From NCBI GenBank assembly GCA_015069385.1, contig SVIS01000007.1:1-62300 (forward strand): a stretch of 62,300 nucleotides of DNA, read 5' to 3'. The position numbers and the translations under genes were made by a program. The stretch is from Clostridiales bacterium (GTDB lineage: Bacteria > Bacillota > Clostridia > Christensenellales > UBA1242). The notes under the pieces are model-generated. The model had not been told where the DNA came from. It saw only the letters and a program-made list of their open reading frames with translations, and ran no database searches. The first letter of the stretch is position 1. Each line of letters begins with the position of its first letter. Positions 32,862 to 42,056 of this stretch are shown here, piece by piece.

Positions 32862-35018
32862 ATGAGAGAAGGAATAGTTTTAACATCTATGCAATCTGAA
32901 CAATTTTCAGTGCTAAGGCAAAATCCGCTGGTGTTTTGGAATGGCGTAAAGGAAATAGGAAAAGAGTGTTTTATAGATAAGCAAATTAAGGAAATTATTA
33001 TAACTCCGCCGGTTAAGGTTTTGGGCGAGGGCTGTTTTACTAATTGTACAAATTTACAAACAGTTGAGTTACCACAAACTTTAAAAGTAATCAGCAAATC
33101 AACATTTAAGCATTGCACTCAATTAAAAAGCATTGTTATACCAAATTCTGTAAAAAGAATTGAAGAGCATGCTTTTGATGGCTGTGTAAATTTGCAAGAA
33201 ATTGTTTTATCTAACAAAATAAAAGAGTTAAATTACGATACTTTTTCTGGTTGCGTTAGTCTAAAAAAAATTATAATTCCAAAATCTGTTAAAAAAATTG
33301 CAGTAGGTTGTTTTTACTATTGTACAAATTTATCATATATTAGTATTCCAAGCAAAACATTAATAGATACAAGGGCATTTTGTAATAATAAATTTAATTA
33401 TTATTATATTAATAAAAAAGAAAAACGTGTTTATTTTTCTGAAAATTTGCCTGAGGCAACACAAAATATTTCTAATATTTTAAATCTACAAGTTTGCAGG
33501 CAAGCATTTTATGATTTTAATCAAAATTTAGTAAATTTTGTTCAAGATGAATATGCTCATCAAATTATAGAAGCGGCTAATAAACTAAATAAAGTAGGTA
33601 TGGCTTTGCCATATGTGCTTGTGCGTGATATGGTTCATGATGGTAAATTTGATGAATTTTTTGAAAATTCACATTTTACATTTTTTAATAAAGAAATGCC
33701 AAAAGAATTATTGCAGAAAATTAATACATATTCAGAAAATTTTTTAAATGATTTCTATTCTTTTGCAATTAGTCTTGGTTGTTTTAGTAAGGAAAAAATG
33801 TTAGATTCTCAAGGCAAGCAAACAAATACATTTGTTTATCAAAAAGCAAGCACAATTTTTGTTCAATTAAATAAACTTGGAGCATTTGATGAAATGTTTG
33901 ACCATACACAAGCAATTTGTGGTTGCGATATGTATTCTGAGCCTAATCAAGATTTTTTAAATTTTTGCTCTTTTAAACAGGGTAAAGATGAATATGTTAA
34001 TTTAAAATTATTAATGGAAATGAATGAGGTTGCAAGGAACATTTTTGCAAGAATAATGCCTGAATTTAATAATGTGTCAAAATTTAGAACTTATGTTAAC
34101 TCAGATGGCAAACCTAAAACAAGGTCTTGGAAAGAAACATTAGAAAAATATTTAACACAATCTAGTTTTAGAAATGTTAATTCACAAAATGAGGATATCG
34201 CAGAATTATTTGCAACAAAAGATTTACAGCAAACGCATTTTGACCAAGCCATAAAAATTAGAAAAGTTGCAAAAGCGGCAAATGTTTCTGCGCATATTTT
34301 AGGTAAAGAATTAAAAGAAGAAACAATTTTAGATAGTATAACTAAAATAAAGAACAATACAGAGAAGTTATTACAAGATAGTAAAGTGCTTATTGATGAA
34401 TTATATGAAAAACAATTTACTTATGAAATGTTAAACAAATATGATGCTAACAATTTTGTTTTAGGTACTTATTGCAGTTGTTGTGCAACAATAAACAGTG
34501 TTCATTATGGTAAAGATATTACTATTGCCAGTGTATGTGCAGAAGATGTCCAAAACATGGTAGTGCGAGATGTAAAAGGAAGTATTATAGCAAAATGTAC
34601 ATTGTATGTTAATAAAAAATATGGATATGTAGTAATAAACGACTTTGAAATTAATAGTAAATACAAAAAAAATGAACTTCACGATGAAGATGATTGTATT
34701 ATAAGTGGATATTATAGCGATGAAATCGATAGCCCACAAAGGCATGAGCGAGATTTAATTTTTAATACTTTTATGCGGGGCATAAAGGCTTTTGTATCTG
34801 AGTACGATAAGCAAAACCCAAACAATCCTATACGTCAAGTAAATGTAGGGCTTGGGCATAACCGCTTGCAAGAGCAATGTGAACAATTTAAAGTGGCAAC
34901 TAGTCTTTTAAAAGTACCATCGGCATATTGTTTTCAAGATGCTCAGCAAATGCAATGTATACTATATAAAAAAGAGGAAATAGGTGAAATTAATAACACA
35001 GTGGAGAATATTAAATGA
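32862..35018 (+). CDS. Leucine-rich-repeat protein with large conserved C-terminal domain (paralogue A)
   Basis: 718 residues without signal peptide or membrane segment, so probably cytosolic, unlike most BspA-type LRR proteins. LRR_5 repeats occupy about 38-170 ('LGEGCFTNCTNLQTVELP', 'IEEHAFDGCVNLQEIVLS'). The C-terminal ~500 residues are shared with the protein at 35236 (e.g. 'KQFTYEMLNKYDANNFVLGT', 'CCATINSVHYG', 'QRHERDLIFNTFMRGIKAF', 'NPIRQVNVG') and include 'IIAKCTLYVN...YVVINDFEIN', a beta pattern recalling a GNAT-like sheet. Function unknown. GAGAG upstream; overlaps the next gene by ATGA. Confidence 0.85.
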   Translation: MREGIVLTSMQSEQFSVLRQNPLVFWNGVKEIGKECFIDKQIKEIIITPPVKVLGEGCFTNCTNLQTVELPQTLKVISKSTFKHCTQLKSIVIPNSVKRIEEHAFDGCVNLQEIVLSNKIKELNYDTFSGCVSLKKIIIPKSVKKIAVGCFYYCTNLSYISIPSKTLIDTRAFCNNKFNYYYINKKEKRVYFSENLPEATQNISNILNLQVCRQAFYDFNQNLVNFVQDEYAHQIIEAANKLNKVGMALPYVLVRDMVHDGKFDEFFENSHFTFFNKEMPKELLQKINTYSENFLNDFYSFAISLGCFSKEKMLDSQGKQTNTFVYQKASTIFVQLNKLGAFDEMFDHTQAICGCDMYSEPNQDFLNFCSFKQGKDEYVNLKLLMEMNEVARNIFARIMPEFNNVSKFRTYVNSDGKPKTRSWKETLEKYLTQSSFRNVNSQNEDIAELFATKDLQQTHFDQAIKIRKVAKAANVSAHILGKELKEETILDSITKIKNNTEKLLQDSKVLIDELYEKQFTYEMLNKYDANNFVLGTYCSCCATINSVHYGKDITIASVCAEDVQNMVVRDVKGSIIAKCTLYVNKKYGYVVINDFEINSKYKKNELHDEDDCIISGYYSDEIDSPQRHERDLIFNTFMRGIKAFVSEYDKQNPNNPIRQVNVGLGHNRLQEQCEQFKVATSLLKVPSAYCFQDAQQMQCILYKKEEIGEINNTVENIK

Positions 35019-35227
35019 CAGAAAAACAGAAAGAAATTCTTGCTCTTACAATGCAATTAGAATTAAAAACAAAAGAATTTAATATTTTAAATAAAAAATT
35101 CGAAAATTTATTAGCGAAAAATACCAACACAAATTCTTCAGAATATTTAGAACTAAGAAAAGAATATGCGCAAAACTATTTAGATATTAAACAAATAAAT
35201 AAACGACTAAACGAATTAAACGACTAG
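35015..35227 (+). CDS. Small coiled-coil protein between the two LRR paralogues
   Basis: 70 residues, almost entirely heptad-like charged helix ('KQKEILALTMQLELKTKEFN', 'YLDIKQINKRLNELN'). It starts inside the stop of the LRR gene A (ATGA, 35015-35018), so translation is coupled, and ends 8 bases before LRR gene B. The fixed sandwich position suggests a partner that bridges the two LRR proteins; this is inference. Confidence 0.8.
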   Translation: MTEKQKEILALTMQLELKTKEFNILNKKFENLLAKNTNTNSSEYLELRKEYAQNYLDIKQINKRLNELND

Positions 35228-35235
35228 AGGAATAT

Positions 35236-37347
35236 ATGTTTTTAAATGATCAAACCTTAGAGCAAATTAAAGATTATGATATTGTAAATAACACATTTCA
35301 AAATTGGCAAAACGCACATCATTTGGCAGTTAATTGTTTTGCACACAATTTAAAAATAGAACATGTTATAATTCCTAATACCATTAACCAAATTGGAAAC
35401 GGTTGTTTTATGAAGTGTACTAATTTAAAAAAGGTTGTTTTGCCAAATACAATATCTTCACTGCCATCATCATGCTTTTTAGGTTGTTCTAAACTAGAGG
35501 ATATTTCAATTCCAAATACTGTACAAAGTTTAGAAGCACAAAGTTTTGAAGGTTGTTATAGATTAAAAACCATACAATTGCCAAACAGTGTTACGTCTTT
35601 AGGGCATAGATGTTTTGCAAACTGTATTTCGTTAAAAGAATTAATATTGCCAGATAATATTGAGACTATAGGTACCAATGCGTTGTTTGACTGCGAATCA
35701 TTAAAATATGTTAGTGCTCCTAAAAGTACGGGTAGTGTTGGTAATTTAATAGCCGGCACCAATTTTAATTATTATTATGAAAATACAAAAGAAAATCGCA
35801 TATATTTTTCTCAAAATTTACCTACAAACACACAAGATGTAACAAATATTTTTGATATCTCTAAATGTAAAAATGCCTATTATAGTTTTGATAATTATGT
35901 TACATTATTTGTTAGGACTCCAAATAAAGAAGATATTTTTGCACTTGCTAAAATTTTAGAAGAAAGAAAGTTTAAATTACCCTATACACTTATTGATGCC
36001 ATAAATGATAAGGGGTTGCTTAAAAACTTTATTAAAAACTCACATTTTAAATTTTTCCAAAAAGAAACAGAATTTTTTAAAGATGAATTAGAATCTTTAG
36101 ATGATTATTTTATTCGTTGTTTTTATACTTTTGCATTAGTATTGGGTTGTTTTAATTCAGAAAAAATGCACAACAAATTTGGCAATGAAACAGATGTGTT
36201 TGTATATCAAAAAGCAACTAATATTTTGGTTGAAATGTACAAAAAAAATATGTTTAAAGATATGTCAATTTTAAACAATATTACGAAGAAAAATTTACAT
36301 ATAAGTCAAGATTTCATAAATTTTTTATCATATAAAGAGGGGAAAAATGGCTATGTTAATTTAGATCTAATGAACGAACTTGAAAATTTTGCTCCAGGTA
36401 ATTTTTTAAGAATCATGGAAAATTTTGAAAAAGTTAAAGAATATAAGGTATATATAGATGAAAAAGGTTTGCCAAAAAAAAGAACTTGGAAAGATGCTAT
36501 ACAAAAATTTTTAACACAAAAACAATATAAGCACGTTCAGGAAAAAGATAAGAGTTTAGCCGAACTTTTTAGCATAATTAATATGGGGCAAATAGATTTT
36601 GAACAAGCAGTTAAAATAAGAGAAGATGCAAAAAAGTCAGAAGTTAAAGCACATATATTAAACAAAGAGTTAAAGGAAGATACTATTCTTGAAAGTATTC
36701 AAAAAATTAAAAATCAAACTCAAGAATTATTAATAAATAGTAAACAGATAATAGATGAACTATATTCAAAGCAGTTCACATACGAAATGCTAGATAAATT
36801 TGATGATAAAAACTTTGTTTTAGGTGCTTATACTAATTGCTGTGCAAATATAAATAGTATTTTCTATGGTTCCGAAATTACTCGTTTTAGTGTAATTGAC
36901 AAGAATGTGCAAACCATGATTGTTAAAAATTATAAAGGTGACATAATTGCAAAAGGTACAATTTATGTGAATGAAAACCAAGGTTATGCTGTAATTAATG
37001 ATTTTGAAATTAATTATAAATACAAGCAAAATGAAAAATTTGGCATACCGGGTTATTATAAAGATAACAAAGAAAGTTCACAAAGGCATGAAAGAGATTT
37101 AATTTTTAGTGCATTTATGAGAGGAATTAAAGCATTTGTTGAAGAGTATGATAAGCAACATATAAATAATCCAATTCGCCAAGTTAATGTTGGCAGAGGT
37201 AATAATAAATTGCAAGAGCAGTTAGATAATTTTGAAAATTCCGAAAATATTTTATTTATTCCAGATAATTATAAATTTATGGATGCAAGAGAAAGTCAAG
37301 TAGTACTATATAAGCGCCCACCAGAACATGAAGAACTAAACAAGTAA
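35236..37347 (+). CDS. Leucine-rich-repeat protein with large conserved C-terminal domain (paralogue B)
   Basis: 703 residues, paralogous over its full length to the protein at 32862: LRR_5 repeats about 35-165 ('IGNGCFMKCTNLKKVVLP', 'LGHRCFANCISLKELILP') and the same ~500-residue C-terminal domain ('KQFTYEMLDKFDDKNFVLGA', 'QRHERDLIFSAFMRGIKAFV', 'NPIRQVNVGRGNNKLQEQ'). No signal peptide. The conserved residue pattern of the tail (CC-A-INS, QRHERDLIF, RQVNVG) hints at an enzyme or ligand site, but no known family is recognised. GAGGA precedes the ATG; third gene of the coupled unit. Confidence 0.85.
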   Translation: MFLNDQTLEQIKDYDIVNNTFQNWQNAHHLAVNCFAHNLKIEHVIIPNTINQIGNGCFMKCTNLKKVVLPNTISSLPSSCFLGCSKLEDISIPNTVQSLEAQSFEGCYRLKTIQLPNSVTSLGHRCFANCISLKELILPDNIETIGTNALFDCESLKYVSAPKSTGSVGNLIAGTNFNYYYENTKENRIYFSQNLPTNTQDVTNIFDISKCKNAYYSFDNYVTLFVRTPNKEDIFALAKILEERKFKLPYTLIDAINDKGLLKNFIKNSHFKFFQKETEFFKDELESLDDYFIRCFYTFALVLGCFNSEKMHNKFGNETDVFVYQKATNILVEMYKKNMFKDMSILNNITKKNLHISQDFINFLSYKEGKNGYVNLDLMNELENFAPGNFLRIMENFEKVKEYKVYIDEKGLPKKRTWKDAIQKFLTQKQYKHVQEKDKSLAELFSIINMGQIDFEQAVKIREDAKKSEVKAHILNKELKEDTILESIQKIKNQTQELLINSKQIIDELYSKQFTYEMLDKFDDKNFVLGAYTNCCANINSIFYGSEITRFSVIDKNVQTMIVKNYKGDIIAKGTIYVNENQGYAVINDFEINYKYKQNEKFGIPGYYKDNKESSQRHERDLIFSAFMRGIKAFVEEYDKQHINNPIRQVNVGRGNNKLQEQLDNFENSENILFIPDNYKFMDARESQVVLYKRPPEHEELNK

Positions 37348-37382
37348 GTATAAATTTGCACAATTTTTGCTAAAATATATAT

Positions 37383-37928
37383 ATGTCAGTAAATGTAAGA
37401 AGTTATGCAAAATATATCATATATGTATTAGGTGCCATTTGTTTATTAGTTATAATTGCTTTTAATTTTATTTTATACCCAATAAAATATAAAAATGAAA
37501 TTACAATTTATAGTAACAAATTTGGTGTTGAGCGTGCACTTGTAGCAAGTGTAATTGCTGCCGAAAGTTCATTCAACACTCAAGCCAAAAGTAGCAAAGG
37601 AGCAATTGGTCTTATGCAAATTATGCCAACAACAGCAAAGTGGTTATGTGGTTTAAGTGGAGATGATTATAATCAAAATAGATTATTTGAAGCAGAATAT
37701 AATATAAAACTTGGCACATATTATTTAATGTATTTAACAAATAAGTTTACTAATATAAATGTAGTTATTGCTGCATATAATGCAGGCGAGGGCGTTGTTA
37801 GTAACTGGTTGAAAAGTGAAGAATATTCAACCGATGGTAAAACATTAATTAAAATTCCATACAAAGAAACTGCAAATTATTTAAATAAAGTTACTAGAGG
37901 TATTAATATTTACAAAGATAGATTTTAA
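37383..37928 (+). CDS. Lytic transglycosylase (SLT domain), membrane-anchored
   Basis: 181 residues: N-terminal membrane helix (about 9-31) then a soluble-lytic-transglycosylase domain cleaving peptidoglycan. The catalytic Glu is in 'VIAAESSFNTQAKSSKGAIG' (Glu60), followed by 'GLMQIMPTTAKWL' and 'VIAAYNAGEG'. There is no Shine-Dalgarno; an extended -10 (TGC-TAAAAT, 37371-37376) ends 6 bases before the ATG, so transcription should start at or next to the ATG (leaderless mRNA). Confidence 0.9.
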   Translation: MSVNVRSYAKYIIYVLGAICLLVIIAFNFILYPIKYKNEITIYSNKFGVERALVASVIAAESSFNTQAKSSKGAIGLMQIMPTTAKWLCGLSGDDYNQNRLFEAEYNIKLGTYYLMYLTNKFTNINVVIAAYNAGEGVVSNWLKSEEYSTDGKTLIKIPYKETANYLNKVTRGINIYKDRF

Positions 37929-37958
37929 AAAAACACCGAATTTAATTCGGTGTTTTTT
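37927..37958. terminator. Bidirectional terminator between convergent genes
   Basis: AAAACACCGAAT-TTA-ATTCGGTGTTTT with A-run and T-run flanks serves both the + strand transglycosylase and the - strand surface protein. Confidence 0.93.
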
Positions 37959-37960
37959 AA

Positions 37961-40900
37961 TTATTTAGACTTTTTAGTTGTTTTTTTAGTTTCTTTTTTA
38001 AAAGCCTTTTCTTTTGCAGCACGTTCATCTTTTGCTTTTTCAAGCATAATTTTGTGTTGAAGAGAAAGCAAGTATTCGGCAGTATTCATATTGTCTATTT
38101 TTTTATTTAAGTTAGCAATTCTGTTTTCTACTGCTGTATGCATTTTAGCATATTGTTTAAATTCACGCTCGGTTGTTTTAGAAACACCTTTTGCTCTATT
38201 TGTTCTAGATGCTTTTAATTGTTGTTGGTGAATTTCTTCGATACGAACTTTTTCTGCTTCAAGTTCTTCAACTTGAACTTTAATTTCTTTAATGCTTGCA
38301 TCTCTGCGTTTTTCTGCTTCGACTCTAATTACATCTCTGTAAACAGTTTTATCACGGTCATACTCATTAATTTTGCGTTTTTCCCATTTTTTAATGTTTA
38401 ACTTTTTCATAAAGTAAGCAACGATTGCAAGAATAAGAGCAACAGCAAGAATTAAAGTAGGAATAACATACCAAATATAATCTAAATTTATGTTAGAAGA
38501 AGAGTCATCGTTGTCATCACTGGCTGTTGTATCACCAATGAAAAGTTCTGTGCCATCGTTTGCAGAGTTAAGTTCTGCTAGATTGTATGTGTCGCTGTCA
38601 ATTACTTCGTAAGAGTAGTTATCAAAGTAAGCAATACCACTTGTTGAATTATCTAAACTCACTAAAGCAAATTTAATATTAACTGTTACGCTAGAAGTAC
38701 ATGCAACATAAATTGTATATGTTGTCCAATCGGCTGATACAACGCCTTCAAGTTTTTTATCAATTCCAGAAAGTATAAAACTTGCACCAAAAGTACTGTC
38801 ATAGTCATCAGCATTTGCCGATAAGCCTTGAGTTTTAATATCGATTGTAAATTTGTAATACGAGTCAGCGGTTAAAGATAAACTATCTTTTGCTGTAAGT
38901 GAATAAGTTGCCTTATCCATTGTTTGTAACATTATTATATAATCAAGTGCACTTGTGGAATTTGGTGATTTTTCAATATTATATGCATCATCTGTATTAG
39001 AAGCATCAATAATACCACCAAAACCTGCTGCAAGAGCAGAGCCTGTTTCCTCGTTGTTTTCTAGGTTAGAAGTATAACGTAGAGGAGTGTAGATACCATC
39101 TTTATCATATTTAACTAAATTAAAGTTACCTTGTTCAAAATCTAAAACTTTGTTATTTTCAGCTAAAACTTCGTAGTTTTCTTCGGTCATGTTTTTATCT
39201 TGTACTAAAATAACGTTATCAAGATAAGCAACACCACAAGCAGGGGAACTTTCTGTTCCAAGATTAATAATTAATTTAAGAGTGTTTGAATATGCTTCAG
39301 TGTTAATATAAACAACATAATTTAACCATTCGCCATTTGTTTGGCTTATGTTTTCGTCAGCATATAAAACATTATTATCATCATCTTGAATATAAACCTT
39401 TAAAATATTTGATGTAGAAGTAGTTTCTAAAAGTTTATAGTCAAATGATAGTTTATAGTAAGAATTGCTTGAAATATCAAAATCACTAGATGTAATGCTT
39501 TGATAAGTTTCATTTACATTATGCATAATTAAAATGTTATTTGTATCAGTTGCAGTAGATCCAAAACCTTGTGGATTGCCAGGGTTCGCAAATGAGCCAA
39601 ATTCTGACATGTGTGCATTATATACGCTGTCGTTAGTATTAATTACGCCAAAGTAAATATCGTTTTCATCTTCTGCGTTATGTTTCCAATCAGAAGGTGT
39701 AAGTGGATAGGTAAGTTCTTTTTCTTCTTTTTCAACTTTATTAAAAGCTGAGTTGGCAATTGTGTAAGTAGCAGGGTCGGAGTCTAGTTCTAATTTAGCA
39801 ACATAACTACCTGCAGTTGCATTGTTATAGTCTGTGTAAGAAATATTTTCAATTTTAATATTATCAAAAGCAACTAAGCCGCTTGCTGGGCTAGAAGAAG
39901 AACCAAGCCATAATTCTAAATTGAATGAAGTATTATATAAACTTCTACCCTTAATATAAAAAGTATAAGTAGTGTAATTATTTTGGTATTTATTTGTAGC
40001 ATTAGCACTTGCTGTAAGTGTGCTATTGGCAGGTGTAATTGCAGATATTATTTCGTTTTTGCTGTTTTTTATATCATTTTCTGCAACTTTAATATAAGCT
40101 GCACCATCAATATTGTTACCTAATTTAACATTTACAGAAACTTTAATTACATCGTACATAGCAAGAGTAATATTTTTACTTTTATAGCCAATATAAGATT
40201 TAACATCATTTTTAGTATAAAGAACAAGTGCATGTGTGTTGTTAGCAGAGTAGTCTGTTCCAACATAGTCTATTTCTTTAGAATCACTTTCGTTGCTGTT
40301 AGAAAGATTAATTATTTCTGCATATGTGTCGGTTGCCATTTCGTTAATTCTTGTCCAGTCAGAAAGTGAAGTAGTTTCAAAGTCTGCATTTATATCAGAA
40401 ATTAAAGTGCTTTTATCTAAGTTAATGTATTTTGTATTAGATTTTGTAGTATTAATATCTTTATTTGAAATTTGAGTTATTTCAATATTATCAAAAAATA
40501 CAGCGCCATTTGATACATAGTTTGGTTTGCTACCAAGCCAAAGTTCTAACTTTATATTTTGCGCTTCAAAGCCAGTAGTAATATAAAATGTATATGCTGT
40601 CCACTCACGGGCTTGTTGATAATCAATGCCTTCAAATGCAAGTTCATCTTCAAGACCTGTAACATAAATAGAAGCACTAGCACCACTTGTTACTTGAGAA
40701 TACACTTTAATTTGATAGTTTGAATAAGCGTCTAAATCAAAACTAGAAGTGTTTGTATAATACTGAACTTTTGGTGTAGCGTCGCTTGAACTTTTTGAAT
40801 TAATCATTAAAACATGATCATCAGCGCCTTGAATTTTGGTTGGAAGTTCATCTTTAGTAAGATTAAATGAATCGTTATAATAATTTAAATTAACAACACC

Positions 40901-41128
40901 AGAAGTAGCATTACTTTCATTAATGCCTTTAGACCAGCCAGTTGGGCTAGAATAAAGAGTTGAAGTATTATTGTTATATGCAAAATTTAGGTTATGGCTT
41001 GAATTAACCGAAAGTGCATAAACGGGTGTTGCTGAAATTAAAACCCCTAATATTAATGCAAAGCAACATGTTGCTGCAGCAATAAAAACATAAGGTAATT
41101 TTCTTGAAAGTTTTTGTTTTTTTGTCAT
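37961..41128 (-). CDS. Large surface protein with repeated beta-sandwich domains and a cytoplasmic coiled-coil tail
   Basis: 1,055 residues. N-terminal signal/anchor (about 10-38, 'YVFIAAATCCFALILGVLIS'). Four repeated domains of about 200 residues (roughly 45-225, 240-430, 460-650, 665-840), each ending in 'FFDNIEI', 'AFDNIKI', 'YLDNVIL' or 'YFDNYSY' and containing 'WTAYTFYI'-like strands: a carbohydrate-binding-module-like jelly roll, family not certain. A second membrane helix (about 872-897, 'YVIPTLILAVALILAIVAYF') leads to a Lys/Glu-rich coiled coil inside the cell, ending KKTTKKSK. AGGGAGAA precedes the ATG. Likely displays glycan-binding domains; inferred. One of few - strand genes. 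Confidence 0.82.
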   Translation of the reverse strand: MTKKQKLSRKLPYVFIAAATCCFALILGVLISATPVYALSVNSSHNLNFAYNNNTSTLYSSPTGWSKGINESNATSGVVNLNYYNDSFNLTKDELPTKIQGADDHVLMINSKSSSDATPKVQYYTNTSSFDLDAYSNYQIKVYSQVTSGASASIYVTGLEDELAFEGIDYQQAREWTAYTFYITTGFEAQNIKLELWLGSKPNYVSNGAVFFDNIEITQISNKDINTTKSNTKYINLDKSTLISDINADFETTSLSDWTRINEMATDTYAEIINLSNSNESDSKEIDYVGTDYSANNTHALVLYTKNDVKSYIGYKSKNITLAMYDVIKVSVNVKLGNNIDGAAYIKVAENDIKNSKNEIISAITPANSTLTASANATNKYQNNYTTYTFYIKGRSLYNTSFNLELWLGSSSSPASGLVAFDNIKIENISYTDYNNATAGSYVAKLELDSDPATYTIANSAFNKVEKEEKELTYPLTPSDWKHNAEDENDIYFGVINTNDSVYNAHMSEFGSFANPGNPQGFGSTATDTNNILIMHNVNETYQSITSSDFDISSNSYYKLSFDYKLLETTSTSNILKVYIQDDDNNVLYADENISQTNGEWLNYVVYINTEAYSNTLKLIINLGTESSPACGVAYLDNVILVQDKNMTEENYEVLAENNKVLDFEQGNFNLVKYDKDGIYTPLRYTSNLENNEETGSALAAGFGGIIDASNTDDAYNIEKSPNSTSALDYIIMLQTMDKATYSLTAKDSLSLTADSYYKFTIDIKTQGLSANADDYDSTFGASFILSGIDKKLEGVVSADWTTYTIYVACTSSVTVNIKFALVSLDNSTSGIAYFDNYSYEVIDSDTYNLAELNSANDGTELFIGDTTASDDNDDSSSNINLDYIWYVIPTLILAVALILAIVAYFMKKLNIKKWEKRKINEYDRDKTVYRDVIRVEAEKRRDASIKEIKVQVEELEAEKVRIEEIHQQQLKASRTNRAKGVSKTTEREFKQYAKMHTAVENRIANLNKKIDNMNTAEYLLSLQHKIMLEKAKDERAAKEKAFKKETKKTTKKSK

Positions 41129-41220
41129 AGTTCTCCCTCACGTAAAATTTAACTTTTTAAGTATATACTAAATTTATTATAAAATCAAATATTTTTCAAA
41201 ACATAGCAAACAATATTTAT

Positions 41221-41592
41221 ATGGAAAAACATAAAAAATTCAAAAACTTTTTTATTAAAAATATTTTTGCTGTAATGGTGGGTTTTGTTAATGGCTTTTT
41301 TGGTGGCGGCGGAGGATTAATTTGTGTACCTACACTAGAAAAGGTTTATAAATTAGATACAAAAACTGCTCATGCTACTACCGTTAGCATAATGTTGCCA
41401 CTTAGTATAATTAGTTCAATAATTTATATAGTTCACAGCAAAATGAACATTTTTAACACGCTCGCAGTTACTATAGGAAGTGTTATTGGTGGACTTATTG
41501 GTGCTTTTGCATTAAAAAAGAGTAATTCTAAATTTATTAAGTGGCTGTTTATTGCGATATTATTTGCTGCCGGTGTAAGGATGGTGGTGTAA
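41221..41592 (+). CDS. TauE/SafE-like transporter, first half
   Basis: 123 residues with three to four membrane helices; 'GFVNGFFGGGGGLICVPTLE' and 'ATTVSIMLPLSIISSIIY' are the N-terminal signature of TauE/SafE (DUF81) exporters. The usual family member is ~250 residues made of two inverted halves; here the protein stops after one half and a second half follows as a separate gene, overlapping by TAATG. The two products probably form a heterodimer. Export of sulfite or organosulfur compounds is the family's role; substrate here unknown. No ribosome binding site is visible before the ATG. Confidence 0.85.
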   Translation: MEKHKKFKNFFIKNIFAVMVGFVNGFFGGGGGLICVPTLEKVYKLDTKTAHATTVSIMLPLSIISSIIYIVHSKMNIFNTLAVTIGSVIGGLIGAFALKKSNSKFIKWLFIAILFAAGVRMVV

Positions 41593-41978
41593 TGAACTAC
41601 GTGTTATTGGCTTTATGCGGAATTTTATCTGGGGTGCTTGGTGGAATGGGAATGGGTGGTGGGACACTGCTTATTCCATTATTGACACTTATATTTGGTT
41701 TTAACCAAAAAGTAGCACAAGGGGTAAATTTAATTGCTTTTGCCATTATGGCAGCAATTGTATTGTTTGTGCACATTAAAAATAAATTAGTAAATTTAAA
41801 AGTAACATTACAATTTGGTTTAATAGCTATTGTATTTTCTTGTTTGGGTGCTTATTTGGCAAACATTATAAAAGCAAGTTATCTTAAAATTGGTTTTGGA
41901 TTATTACTAATTGCTGTTGCAATTTTTGAAACCATTATGGAAATAAAAAAAACAAAAAAAAGTCGGAAAAAACAATAA
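41592..41978 (+). CDS. TauE/SafE-like transporter, second half
   Basis: 128 residues, the other half of the split transporter: 'GILSGVLGGMGMGGGTLLIP' is the repeated TauE motif, 'QGVNLIAFAIMAAIVLF' the second helix; ends in a Lys-rich cytoplasmic tail (KKTKKSRKKQ). The ATG at 41592 shares a base with the stop of the first half, so translation is coupled. An earlier TTG at 41541 would lie inside the first half. Confidence 0.85.
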   Translation: MNYVLLALCGILSGVLGGMGMGGGTLLIPLLTLIFGFNQKVAQGVNLIAFAIMAAIVLFVHIKNKLVNLKVTLQFGLIAIVFSCLGAYLANIIKASYLKIGFGLLLIAVAIFETIMEIKKTKKSRKKQ

Positions 41979-42056
41979 AAAAATAGACACAAATTGGCTT
42001 TAAGTGTTAATATAAAAATAAATGGTATGCATTTATTGTAAACATTAGGAGGCATT

